A stretch of DNA of 64,000 bases from Companilactobacillus nodensis DSM 19682 = JCM 14932 = NBRC 107160 (GCF_000615905.1 NZ_BAMN01000001.1:62001-126000); one strand, 5' to 3'. Shown: positions 53,370-61,911, counted from the first letter of the stretch. Numbers and translations: made by a program. Notes: a model not told the origin generated them from the sequence alone.

Positions 53370-55073
53370 ATGAGTAAAAAAGTATTAGTAGTAGGTGGAG
53401 TTGCCGGTGGTGCATCAGTTGCCGCTAGAGTTAGACGTTTAGATGAAAGTGCTGAAGTAACAATGTTTGAGAAGGGTCCAAATGTATCGTTCTCAAACTG
53501 TTCTTTGCCATATCACTTGAGCGGAACAATTGAAGATGCTGACGACATTGTCTTGATGACACCGCAACAATTCAAGATGCAATACAATATTGATGCTGAA
53601 GTAAACACTGAAGTTATCGATGCTGATTACAAAGATCAAACTGTAACTATTAAGGATACGATCACTGGTGAGACAAGCACAAGAGATTACGATGAACTAG
53701 TTCTTTCACCAGGTGCCGTTCCAATTTTGCCAGAATCAATCAAGGGTATTCACAACGAGAATGTCTTCACAGTTCGTAATGTTGAAGATATCAAGGCTTT
53801 GGCTGGCTACATTGAAAACAACAATGCTGAGAACATTACGGTTGTCGGTGGTGGGTTCATCGGACTTGAAGTTATGGAGAACTTGGTTGAAGGTGGCAAG
53901 AATGTCGCTTTGGTTGAAGCAGCTCACCATGTTATGGCAACGATTGATGATGACATGGCTCAAATCCTTCATAAAGAAATTATCGACAATGATGTTAACT
54001 TGGTCGTAGATGATGGAGTCTCAGAAATTTCTGACACTAAGGTAATTCTAGCTTCAGGTAAGACTATTCCAACTGATGTCGTTGTTATGGCGATCGGTGT
54101 TAGACCAGATGTTTCTTTGGCAGAAAAAATTGGTGTTAAACTTGGAGATACAGGAGCAATTGCTGTAAATCAAGGTTATCAAACTAATCTTCCACATATC
54201 TACGCGGTTGGGGATGCCATTGAAGTTACAAATATGATTACAAGAAAGAAGCAACGTCTTGATCTTGCCTTTCCAGCTCAAATGGAAGCACGTGCTGCTT
54301 CAGATCACATGTATGGCAGACACGTTACACAACGTGGCGTTATCGGATCACAAGTTATTAAGTTGTTTAAGATGAACGCAGCTTCAACAGGATTAACAGA
54401 GACACAATGTTTGGAAAATGGGATTGATTACGATATTGCAATGATCATCCCTAAGGACAAAGTGGCCTTGATGCCAAATGCTAAACCACTATACTTCAAA
54501 TTGATCTTCGGAGTACCATCAGGCGAAATCCTCGGTGCACAAGCTGTTGGTGAAAGTGGTGTTGATAAGCAAGTCGACGTAATTGCTACAATGATTTCAA
54601 TGCATGGACACGTTGAAGACTTACAAAATCTTGAATTGTGCTACCAACCAATGTTTAGTACAGCTAAGAATGCTGTTAATATGGCTGGCTTAGTTGCAAC
54701 AAATCTTCTTAACGGTGAATTCAAACAAGTTAGAATGTCAGAAGTTCGTGACTTAGTTGAAAGTGGAGCAATGATAGTTGATGCTCGTGAACCTAAGGAA
54801 TACAAAGATGGCCACATCAAGGATGCAATCAACATTCCGTTGAGTGAGTTCAGAGACAGATTGGATGAAATTCCACACAATGTACCAGTTTATGTACACT
54901 GTCTATCAAGTCAGCGCAGTTATAACATGGTACGTGCTTTGGGCAACTTAGGATATACAAATATCTACAATATTGTTGGCTCATTCTTAGGATTGTCGGA
55001 GTACGAATATTATCATGATACGGTTGATGATAGAGAACCTATTATTGATGGATATCGGTTTGATTTGATGTAG
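53370..55073 (+). CDS. CoA-disulfide reductase with C-terminal rhodanese domain
   Basis: 567 residues. Residues 1-445 are a flavin disulfide reductase: VVGGVAGGASVAARVRR (FAD), redox Cys44 in SFSNCSLPYHL, GGGFIGLEVMEN (NAD(P)H) and YAVGDAIEV. Residues ~460-555 are a rhodanese domain with active Cys in VYVHCLSSQRS. Such CoADR-RHD enzymes reduce CoA-disulfide, CoA-persulfide or polysulfide. With the upstream sulfur transporter it suggests import and reduction of sulfane sulfur. AAAGGAAG precedes the ATG; the structured repeat follows the stop. Confidence 0.93.
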   Translation: MSKKVLVVGGVAGGASVAARVRRLDESAEVTMFEKGPNVSFSNCSLPYHLSGTIEDADDIVLMTPQQFKMQYNIDAEVNTEVIDADYKDQTVTIKDTITGETSTRDYDELVLSPGAVPILPESIKGIHNENVFTVRNVEDIKALAGYIENNNAENITVVGGGFIGLEVMENLVEGGKNVALVEAAHHVMATIDDDMAQILHKEIIDNDVNLVVDDGVSEISDTKVILASGKTIPTDVVVMAIGVRPDVSLAEKIGVKLGDTGAIAVNQGYQTNLPHIYAVGDAIEVTNMITRKKQRLDLAFPAQMEARAASDHMYGRHVTQRGVIGSQVIKLFKMNAASTGLTETQCLENGIDYDIAMIIPKDKVALMPNAKPLYFKLIFGVPSGEILGAQAVGESGVDKQVDVIATMISMHGHVEDLQNLELCYQPMFSTAKNAVNMAGLVATNLLNGEFKQVRMSEVRDLVESGAMIVDAREPKEYKDGHIKDAINIPLSEFRDRLDEIPHNVPVYVHCLSSQRSYNMVRALGNLGYTNIYNIVGSFLGLSEYEYYHDTVDDREPIIDGYRFDLM

Positions 55074-55078
55074 AAAAT

Positions 55079-55200
55079 CAGAGCGCGTCAAAAGACGGGT
55101 AACTCCTGAGCATTAGCCTAAGATAAGAATTGATGCGGTTTGTGCATCCTTTCTTATCTGTAGCTAAGCGGAGGGAGTTGGCTTTCGCAACTCATTTCAG
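55079..55200 (+). repeat. Structured ~120-nt repeat, copy 4 (after CoA-disulfide reductase)
   Basis: AGAGCGCG start, stem GGTAACTCC/GGGAGTTGG, internal pair TGAGCATTAGCCTA / TGTAGCTAAGCG (a covarying version: TTAGC with GCTAA instead of TTAC with GTAA), apical GATAAG...CTTATC and CTCATTTCAG end. Confidence 0.88.
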
Positions 55201-55248
55201 AAAACAAAAACAAAACGGTTCTACAATATAGTAGAAATTGAAACACAA

Positions 55249-55283
55249 CTAGACGTGGTATCCGTATCACGTCTAGTTTTTTT
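55249..55283 (+). terminator. Terminator-like hairpin directly before the ABC operon
   Basis: CTAGACGTG pairs with CACGTCTAG around GTATCCGTAT, followed by seven T. The last T is only about 3 nt from the GGAGGG site of the permease gene. Any transcript for that operon must pass it, unless it starts at the hairpin itself. A smaller hairpin TTCTAC-AATATA-GTAGAA lies at 55219-55236. Confidence 0.75.
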
Positions 55284-55294
55284 CGGAGGGAAAT

Positions 55295-56071
55295 ATGAAA
55301 GCAAGAAAGAAGCACTATTGGGGCATAACGGTCGCCACATGGCTAGTCTTATTAGTCGTCTGGCAGCTAGTGACATCATTAAAAATCACACCAGAAATAC
55401 TTTTACCAAGTCCAGAAAAGGTTATTTCTACATTCATTAACTTGAGTAAATATGGCTATAATGGAATTCCATTGTGGTATCACTTCATGATCACGATGGT
55501 GAGATTATTAAGTGCAGTCGTTTTGGCTATCATCACAGCCGTACCATTAGGATTAATAAGTGGTAGGATCAGAATTATTTATTCAATGTTTGATTCTATA
55601 ATTCAATTTATTAGACCGATTCCACCGTTGGCATATTACACTCTACTGATTCTTTGGGTCGGTATTGGTGAAACCTCAAAGGTCGTTCTGCTGTATTTGG
55701 CAGCTTTTGCACCAATCTACCTGGCATGTATTTCAGGTGTCCAAAAGGTTAATGATGATTACATCAAAAGTGCTGAATCGCTAGGTGCTACTCCCAGACA
55801 AGTCTTCTTCCACGTGATTTTTCCCTCCGCATTACCAGATATTTTCACGGGAATCAGAACTGCTGTCGGGATGGCTTATACAACTGTTGTTGCGGCTGAA
55901 ATGGTTGCAGCAACGTATGGAATTGGCTGGATGATCATCAATGCTTCGAAGTATTTGAAGAGTGATGTTATGTTTGTTGGAATCATTATTCTTGGAATTA
56001 CTGGTGTGGCATTGGACCAGTTCTTGAAAGTTATCGAAAGAAAGATTGTCTTTTGGAGTGGTAAATCATGA
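55295..56071 (+). CDS. ssuC: ABC transporter permease, sulfonate/nitrate/taurine type
   Basis: 258 residues with about six membrane segments and the EAA motif ESLGATPRQVFFHVIFPSALPDIFTGIRTAVGMAY that docks to the ATPase. It is of the SsuC/TauC family. First gene of a three-gene operon whose stop overlaps the next start (ATGA). It lies next to sulfur genes, which favours an organosulfonate substrate, but pyrimidine precursors (ThiX/ThiY-like) cannot be excluded. Gene symbol by family only. Confidence 0.88.
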   Translation: MKARKKHYWGITVATWLVLLVVWQLVTSLKITPEILLPSPEKVISTFINLSKYGYNGIPLWYHFMITMVRLLSAVVLAIITAVPLGLISGRIRIIYSMFDSIIQFIRPIPPLAYYTLLILWVGIGETSKVVLLYLAAFAPIYLACISGVQKVNDDYIKSAESLGATPRQVFFHVIFPSALPDIFTGIRTAVGMAYTTVVAAEMVAATYGIGWMIINASKYLKSDVMFVGIIILGITGVALDQFLKVIERKIVFWSGKS

Positions 56072-57078
56072 GAAAAACAATCAAGGTTTTGGCAGTTGTA
56101 TTCAGTTTATTATTAATAATGACCGGATGTTCCAATCGAAAGAATGATCCGAAGAAGGTCAGTGAAGTCAGAATCGGTATTTTACAAGTTCCTAATGACG
56201 TCGCGGCAGCTAGACAATTGAATTACTTAAAAGCTTATTTTGACAAAAAGCATATTCAGACCAAATATATTATTTTTGATTCTGGAGTTGATGCGAACAA
56301 AGCATTGGTTTCCGGTGATATTGATTTTGCGACAATGGGCGATACTAATGGTGTTGTAGCGATGTCTTCGAAAATCGATGCCAAGTTGATCTGGGTCAAT
56401 GATGTGTTAGGTAATAATGAGGGCCTAGTAGTTCGCAATGGTAGTGGTATCAAGGACTTTCAAGATTTAGCAGGTCAAAAGATTGCGACACCATTTGCTT
56501 CGACATCGCACTATAGCCTGATGATGACACTTAAAAAATATAATTTGTTGGATAAGGTTTCATTGTTAGATATGGACACGCAAGACATTGTTGCGGCATG
56601 GAATCGTGGTGATATTTCAGCTGCTTACACATGGCAGCCGACTTTGACGCCGATGTTGAAGAATGGACATTTCCTTATCACTAGTGAAAACCTACGGAAT
56701 CAAAATCGAGTCACAGCTAATATTACTTTGGTTCGCGGTGGATTCGAACGTAGTCATCCTGAATTGGTCAAAGGATTGTTACAGCAATTGAATCGGACAC
56801 ATCAAGAGATGCAAACTGATTCTAAGAAAATCATTACTGCAGCTTCAAAGCAAAACGACTTAGGTTACAATGAAGCAAAATCACAAATTGGAACTTCAGA
56901 ATGGTTAACTGCTAAACAGATGGTCGATCAAAAGTTTTTGACTGAAACCTTCCAGGAGCAGTTGTATATTACGGGTAGATTCATGGCGCAGCAGCAAACA
57001 ATCGATCACGCACCAACTAAGAAAGAAATCAGTAATTTTGTTGCATCAAACTATGTAGAGGAATTGGGGGATAAATAA
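56068..57078 (+). CDS. ssuA: ABC substrate-binding lipoprotein, SsuA/NMT1-like
   Basis: 336 residues. A lipoprotein signal with lipobox MTGC (Cys about 21), then a periplasmic-binding fold of the NMT1/SsuA type: GILQVPNDVAAARQLNYLKAYF, GDIDFATMGDTNGV, GQKIATPFASTSHY and AAYTWQPTLTPML. It captures the ligand outside the membrane for the SsuC-like permease. It overlaps the permease gene by 4 nt; the stop directly abuts the ATPase start. Confidence 0.88.
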   Translation: MRKTIKVLAVVFSLLLIMTGCSNRKNDPKKVSEVRIGILQVPNDVAAARQLNYLKAYFDKKHIQTKYIIFDSGVDANKALVSGDIDFATMGDTNGVVAMSSKIDAKLIWVNDVLGNNEGLVVRNGSGIKDFQDLAGQKIATPFASTSHYSLMMTLKKYNLLDKVSLLDMDTQDIVAAWNRGDISAAYTWQPTLTPMLKNGHFLITSENLRNQNRVTANITLVRGGFERSHPELVKGLLQQLNRTHQEMQTDSKKIITAASKQNDLGYNEAKSQIGTSEWLTAKQMVDQKFLTETFQEQLYITGRFMAQQQTIDHAPTKKEISNFVASNYVEELGDK

Positions 57079-57819
57079 GTGGAGAAAATTATAGAAGTAA
57101 AAGATTTAACGCTCACTTATCCAGGTGCTGATAAGTCGACCTTGGATGCCCTCAATCTTGATATCAACCGTGGAGAAATCATGACGGTCATTGGTAAGTC
57201 TGGGTGCGGTAAGAGTACACTGCTTAATACGATTGCCGGTTATCTTCAGCCGACTTCAGGTGAAGTATTGTTGAATGGTGAACCGATCACAGGTCCTAAT
57301 TGGAAACTTGGAGTCGTGTTCCAGAACAATGCTTTATATCCGTGGTTGAACGTATCCGATAATATTGGTTTTGGCTTGAAAATGCGACATTTTGATAAAT
57401 CTAAGATTGAATCACGAGTAAGTACTTTGCTTGATCAAGTGCAGTTAGCTGATAAGAAAGACGATTATGTCTTCTCATTATCTGGTGGAATGCGTCAGCG
57501 CGTTGCTATTGCTCGGGCTCTGGCTAATCAACCGCAAGTAGTGATGTTTGATGAATCTTTTGGTGCTTTGGATGAATTTACACGTAACGACATTCATAAT
57601 GTTGTACTGGACCTCTGGAAGTCACTGCACCTGACGTTCTTTATCATCACTCATGATATTGATGAAGCAATTAAGTTGGGTAATCGTATTGCCATCATGA
57701 CGCCAGACAAGGGTATTCCGATCAAGGTAATTGATAATCCCTATTTCAACATTGATTCAGCGAAGATCGATGCTGAATATATGAAGTATAAGAATGATAT
57801 TTTGGAACAAATAGTTTAG
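57079..57819 (+). CDS. ssuB: ABC transporter ATPase, SsuB/TauB-like
   Basis: 246 residues. Walker A GKSGCGKST (about 38-46), Q-loop VFQNNALYPWLNV, signature LSGGMRQRVAIARAL, Walker B VVMFDES (Ser where Pro is usual after DE) and the switch His in ITHDIDEAI. It energises uptake. The GTG start follows the preceding TAA with no gap, and GGGGG lies just upstream. It ends the operon with a strong terminator. Confidence 0.9.
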   Translation: MEKIIEVKDLTLTYPGADKSTLDALNLDINRGEIMTVIGKSGCGKSTLLNTIAGYLQPTSGEVLLNGEPITGPNWKLGVVFQNNALYPWLNVSDNIGFGLKMRHFDKSKIESRVSTLLDQVQLADKKDDYVFSLSGGMRQRVAIARALANQPQVVMFDESFGALDEFTRNDIHNVVLDLWKSLHLTFFIITHDIDEAIKLGNRIAIMTPDKGIPIKVIDNPYFNIDSAKIDAEYMKYKNDILEQIV

Positions 57820-57827
57820 AAAAACTT

Positions 57828-57862
57828 AGCCATATCCCTAATAGGATATGGCTATTTTATTT
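57828..57862 (+). terminator. Terminator of the ABC operon
   Basis: TAGCCATATCC pairs with GGATATGGCTA around CTAATA, followed by TTTTATTTT. Confidence 0.85.
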
Positions 57863-57878
57863 TGTAGAATTATCTTGT

Positions 57879-57928
57879 TGACAAATGTAAACACCGAGAA
57901 TAAAATGTAACTAATGATTACAAGTGTA
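57879..57928 (+). promoter_or_regulatory. Copper operon promoter with two CopY boxes
   Basis: Two perfect matches to the cop box KACANNTGTA: GACAAATGTA (57880-57889) and TACAAGTGTA (57919-57928). The first overlaps the -35 (TTGACA, 57879-57884), with TAAAAT 16 bp later as -10. CopY repressors bind paired boxes of this kind and release on Cu(I). No copY gene is in the window. Confidence 0.8.
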
Positions 57929-57952
57929 AACAAGAAATGTGAGGGGATTATT

Positions 57953-58324
57953 TTGACAAAGATCATAGTATTGATAGTTGGTTTAGCAATTATAGGATTC
58001 ATCGTTTGGTGGTTCTTCGGCAAGCATGAAGTAGCTGAGGTTTCGGCAGATGTGACTGATGATTCACAAAGTATTGATGTTGAGGTAAATGGTGGCTATT
58101 CACCAGAGACAGTTGTTTTGAAGCAGGGCGTTCCAGCAATGCTCAATTTTACCAGAAAAGATAAATCCAGTTGTTTGGATCGAGTAGTCTTTTCAGACTT
58201 CGGTATCAATCAAGCATTACCAATTAATGAAGAACAACAAATAGAAATAGATACAACTAAGCCTGGTGAATTCCAGTGGGCTTGTGGTATGGATATGTTC
58301 CATGGAAAATTAATTATAAAATAA
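57953..58324 (+). CDS. cupA: CupA-like membrane-anchored cupredoxin copper chaperone
   Basis: 123 residues: one N-terminal membrane helix (about 3-21) and a cupredoxin-like domain (about 40-123). Cu(I) ligands are likely Cys in KSSCLDRV and the Cys/Met set in WACGMDMFHG. This matches CupA of Streptococcus pneumoniae, which hands copper to the CopA exporter. TTG at 57953 with GAGGGG upstream is preferred; ATG at 57914 would overlap the second CopY box. Structured repeat copy 5 follows, then the rest of the operon. Confidence 0.82.
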   Translation: MTKIIVLIVGLAIIGFIVWWFFGKHEVAEVSADVTDDSQSIDVEVNGGYSPETVVLKQGVPAMLNFTRKDKSSCLDRVVFSDFGINQALPINEEQQIEIDTTKPGEFQWACGMDMFHGKLIIK

Positions 58325-58328
58325 AAAG

Positions 58329-58447
58329 AGAGAGTGGAAAAAGTTGGGAGATTTTGAGCACTGCCTAGATTAGGGAGAGTGCTACGTAGTAGTGCTATCA
58401 CTAATTGTAGCAGGCGCAGAAATCTGACTTTTGTAACTCGTTTATGA
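58329..58447 (+). repeat. Structured ~120-nt repeat, copy 5 (inside the copper operon)
   Basis: Most divergent copy. Outer stem AAAAGTT-GGAGATTT/AAATCT-ACTTTT, internal pair TGAGCACTGCCTAG / TGTAGCAGGCG (CTGC with GCAG, a compensated change), apical ATTAG/CTAAT with AGTGCTAC-GTAGTAGTGCT. It lies between cupA and the cupredoxin gene. Confidence 0.82.
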
Positions 58448-58455
58448 AGGACAGG

Positions 58456-58737
58456 ATGAATATTATGAATGAAAACACACAAGAAGTTAAAGTAGAAGTT
58501 GCTGGAGGATACAAGCCAAATGTTGTTAATTTGAAACAAGGTGTTCCAGCTAAGATTTCATTTACTAGAACTAATGAGCAAGGATGTTTGGAGGTTGTAC
58601 ATTCCAAAGAATTAGGCTTTGAGGAAGATCTTCCTATCGATGTAACTAAGACAGTCGATGTACCAACTGATAAGGCTGGAGAATATGACTTCAGTTGTGG
58701 AATGGACATGATGTTTGGGAAGGTGGTTATTTCCTAA
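58456..58737 (+). CDS. Stand-alone cupredoxin domain, metal-binding partner of CopA
   Basis: About 93 residues, one soluble cupredoxin-like domain without signal or membrane helix. Likely ligands: Cys in EQGCLEVVHS and the Cys/Met set in FSCGMDMMFG, as in CupA above. In S. pneumoniae this domain is the N-terminus of CopA; here a TAA separates it, and copA starts on the same bases (TAATG). So the pump and its metal domain are made as two coupled chains. ATG 58444, 58456 and 58465 are possible starts; the first lies in the repeat. Confidence 0.78.
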   Translation: MNIMNENTQEVKVEVAGGYKPNVVNLKQGVPAKISFTRTNEQGCLEVVHSKELGFEEDLPIDVTKTVDVPTDKAGEYDFSCGMDMMFGKVVIS

Positions 58738-60661
58738 TGACTATCACAAAACGTTTTTGGGTCTCATTGATTTTTTCATTACCAATGTTAGCCAACATGA
58801 TCCTAATGCCATTTGGCTGGATGCTTCCTGGAGGAGACTGGACACAGTTGCTTCTAACGACAGTGTGATGGTAGTTTCAGCTCGTCCATTCTGGCAGAGT
58901 GCTTGGGCATCATTCAATAAGCATCATTCAAATATGGATACGCTCGTAGCGATTGGAACTGTGACAGCTTATGTATACAGTATCTACGCAATGATAACTG
59001 GGCAAGCCGTATTCTTCGAGAGTGCAGCTTTCGTTACGACCTTCGTTCTATTGGGACAAGTATTTGAGGAGAGAATGAGAAATAATGCTTCCAATGCCGT
59101 TGAAAAATTAGTTGATCTACAAGCCAAAGATGCTGAAGTTATGCGTGATGGTCAACTTGTTAAGATTCCTTTATCAGAAGTCGTTGTTGGTGATATTGTC
59201 CGTGTAAAACCTGGACAAAAAGTTGCCGTTGATGGAATTATTACTGAAGGTACATCGACTATCGACGAATCAATGGTTACTGGTGAGAGTATGCCAGTTG
59301 AGAAGAAGACTGGTGACAAAGTTATTGGTTCGACAATTAATAGTAACGGTACTTTTATGTTCAAAGCTGAAAAAGTCGGTGACGATACGATGTTGTCACA
59401 AATCGTTGAATTAGTTAAAAAGGCTCAAAACAGTCATGCACCAATTCAAAATTTGACTGATAAAGTTTCAGATATTTTTGTACCAACCGTGTTGATTTTG
59501 GCCATCGTAACGTTCTTGGCTTGGTACGTCTTCTTAGGCGCATCGGTTGCGAACTCATTGATTTTTGCAGTGTCGGTGGTCGTTATCGCCTGTCCTTGTG
59601 CACTTGGATTGGCTACTCCGACAGCTTTGATGGTGGGAACTGGTCGTTCAGCCAAGATGGGTATTTTGATCAAGAATGGTGAAGTCCTTGAAGCTGTTAA
59701 TGATGTTAAGACAGTTGTCTTCGATAAGACTGGTACCATCACAGTTGGTAAGCCTGAAGTAACTGACATCGTTGGTGATACTAAGTCTGTATTATCATTT
59801 GCGACCGGTTTGGAACAATCTTCTGAGCACCCACTTGCTTCAGCCATCGTTAAGAAAGCTGGCAAAGAAAACATTGTTGTACCCAAAGTAAGTGGGTTCA
59901 AAGCTATTGAAGGTAAGGGTGTTGAAGCTATAGTCGATGGTCAACAGGCTTTTGTTGGTAATGACAAATTGTTAGCAGATGTTAAAATCGATGATTCATT
60001 ACAGCAACAAGTTATCAAACTTCAAGAGGAAGCTAAGACTGTGGTCTTCGTTGGAGTTGAGAATAAAGTTATTGGATTGATTGCTATCCAAGACGCTCCT
60101 AAAAAGACATCCAAAGAGGCTATTGCGGATCTTAAAGCACGTGGATTGAAGACAGTCATGTTGACAGGTGATAACCAGCGTGTTGCTGAAGCAATTGCTT
60201 CACAAGTTGGTATCGATTCAGTTATTGCTGATGTGTTGCCTAGTGACAAAGCGGATCATGTTAAAGCATTGCAACAAGATGGTAAAGTCGCCTTTGTTGG
60301 GGATGGTATCAATGATGCTCCAGCTTTGACAGTTGCGGATGTCGGTATTGCCATGGGTTCAGGGACAGATATTGCCATTGAATCTGGTGGTATTGTGTTG
60401 GTTAAGAATGATTTACGAGATGTTGATCGTGCACTTGCTTTGAGCAAGAAGACATTCAATCGCATCAAGCTAAACCTATTCTGGGCCTTCATTTACAACG
60501 TTCTAGGAATTCCAGTCGCTGCTGGTATCTTCTACGGTATCGGCTTGAGCCTAAGTCCTGAATTAGCCGGCTTGGCAATGGCATTCAGTTCATTGTCAGT
60601 TGTAACTAGTTCCATGTTGTTGAACAAAGCCAAGATTACAAGTAAAGTAAAAATTGCATAG
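58737..60661 (+). pseudogene. copA: Copper-exporting P1B-ATPase CopA, frameshifted near the N-terminus
   Basis: About 641 residues when restored. P1B signature CPCALGLATPTA in the ion channel, TGESMPVEK, DKTGTIT (phosphorylated Asp), SSEHPLASAI (HP locus) and GDGINDAP. It has no HMA domain; the cupredoxin gene upstream takes its place. At about 58866 GTGGTGATG appears as GTGTGATG (one G missing), which separates TKRFWVSLIFSLPMLANMI...LLLTTV from VMVVSARPFWQS. Copper pumps are rarely lost, so a read error is plausible. A shared terminator follows. Confidence 0.88.
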
Positions 60662-60698
60662 AAAAAGACGTTGATGAGAAAATCATCAACGTCTTTTT
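60662..60698. terminator. Bidirectional terminator, copA / dehydrogenase
   Basis: AAAAAGACGTTGATGA pairs with TCATCAACGTCTTTTT around GAAAA. Confidence 0.9.
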
Positions 60699-60699
60699 A

Positions 60700-61617
60700 T
60701 TACATTGTCGCAAATTTTTCTTTAATAGTTTCAGCTGAGTTCTTTAACTTAGCTTTTTCTTCATCAGTTAGTTTAATCTCATTTACGAATTCTACACCGT
60801 GCTTACCAATGACGGCAGGTTGACCGATGTATGTATCGAATTCTTCGTTATAACAAGATACTGGACATTCAAATTGAGCATCTGATAAGACTGCTTGAGC
60901 CAGTTTGACGGCACAAGTCGCAATACCAAAACTTGTATAACCTTTACCTTTATAGACAGCCCAACCACCTTTTCTGATTTCTTCTTCGAGGTCATCGTAG
61001 TTGAGGTCTTTGCCTTGTTGCTTAGCAAATTCAACTAGGGGATGATTGTTGACACGAACGCCTGACCAAGCGACAAATTGTGAGTCACCATGTTCACCAA
61101 GGGTATAGCCGGTAATATTCTTAGAGTTAGCACCGAATTGTTCAGCGACGACACGTTGCATTCTGGCAGTATCAAGGAATGTACCTGTACCCATAACTTG
61201 AGTAGTTGTTAGGCCGGCAGACTTCTGAAGATATTGTGTGATGGCATCGCAAGGATTAGTTGTGTCTATCACAACACCGTTGAAACCAGAAGCCTTGATC
61301 TTAGGTGCTACTTCTTTGACGATAGCATTGGTATATTCGAATTCTGCCCAACGACTACCAGTTTCTTTGGCAGCATCAACTTTTCCAGCAGTGAGAAATA
61401 GAATGTCGGCATCCTTTAATTCAGAGTAATCTTGAATTTTGATGATTGTGCTGGTATCAAGACGTGCTTGAGCATCTTGTAAGTCGAGTTGTTCGGAGAT
61501 AGCTTTGTCTTCTTTTTTGTCGATCAAAACTAGTTCATCCGCAATTCCTTTAGTTACTAGGGTGTAGGCGACGGTAACACCAACGTGTCCGACACCGATG
61601 ATTCCAAATTTTCTCAT
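60700..61617 (-). CDS. L-2-hydroxyisocaproate dehydrogenase-like (LDH family)
   Basis: 305 residues of the lactate/malate dehydrogenase family: GVGHVG (NAD), catalytic His in LGEHGDSQF, Arg in FLDTARMQR. The substrate loop reads KETGSRWAEFEYTN rather than the pyruvate-specific QKPGETRLDLV of lactate dehydrogenase. It follows the loop pattern of L-2-hydroxyisocaproate dehydrogenase, which reduces branched 2-keto acids. The upstream branched-chain aminotransferase supplies exactly such keto acids. Plain L-lactate dehydrogenase is the alternative. An AAGGAAT site precedes the ATG. Confidence 0.85.
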   Translation of the reverse strand: MRKFGIIGVGHVGVTVAYTLVTKGIADELVLIDKKEDKAISEQLDLQDAQARLDTSTIIKIQDYSELKDADILFLTAGKVDAAKETGSRWAEFEYTNAIVKEVAPKIKASGFNGVVIDTTNPCDAITQYLQKSAGLTTTQVMGTGTFLDTARMQRVVAEQFGANSKNITGYTLGEHGDSQFVAWSGVRVNNHPLVEFAKQQGKDLNYDDLEEEIRKGGWAVYKGKGYTSFGIATCAVKLAQAVLSDAQFECPVSCYNEEFDTYIGQPAVIGKHGVEFVNEIKLTDEEKAKLKNSAETIKEKFATM

Positions 61618-61662
61618 ATTTTTGATTCCTTTTTGTTTGATTTGTTATTAGAAGTACTTTGT

Positions 61663-61782
61663 TTGAAACGAGTTCCGAAAAGCAACTCCCTCCGCTTACT
61701 ACGAATAACAAATGCACCAACTTCGTTGGCACCTTAGTTATTCTAGGTAATGCTCAGGAGTTACCGCTTTTCTCCACTCTCT
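61663..61782 (-). repeat. Structured ~120-nt repeat, copy 6 (tandem, distal)
   Basis: Minus strand. AGAGTGGAGAAAAGCGG start, GGTAACTCC/GGGAGTTGC stem, TGAGCATTACCTAG / CGTAGTAAGCG, apical AATAAC...GTTATT with GTGCCAAC-GAA-GTTGGTGC, CTCGTTTCA end. Close to copy 3 in sequence. Confidence 0.9.
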
Positions 61783-61788
61783 ATTTTC

Positions 61789-61908
61789 TTAAACGAGTTG
61801 CACAAAACAACTCCCTCCGCTTAACTACGCTAACGTGAAGATGCTAAAACCGCATCGTCTCGTTACCTAGGTTAATGCTCAGGAGTTACCCGTTTTGTTC
61901 CACTCTCT
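61789..61908 (-). repeat. Structured ~120-nt repeat, copy 7 (tandem, after ilvE)
   Basis: Minus strand, starting 3 nt after the ilvE stop. GGTAACTCC/GGGAGTTGT stem, internal pair TGAGCATTAACCTAG / CGTAGTTAAGCG (TTAAC with GTTAA, compensated), apical GTAACG/CGTTAG carrying GATGCGGTTTTAGCATC. Only 6 nt separate it from copy 6. Confidence 0.9.
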
Positions 61909-61911
61909 GCT

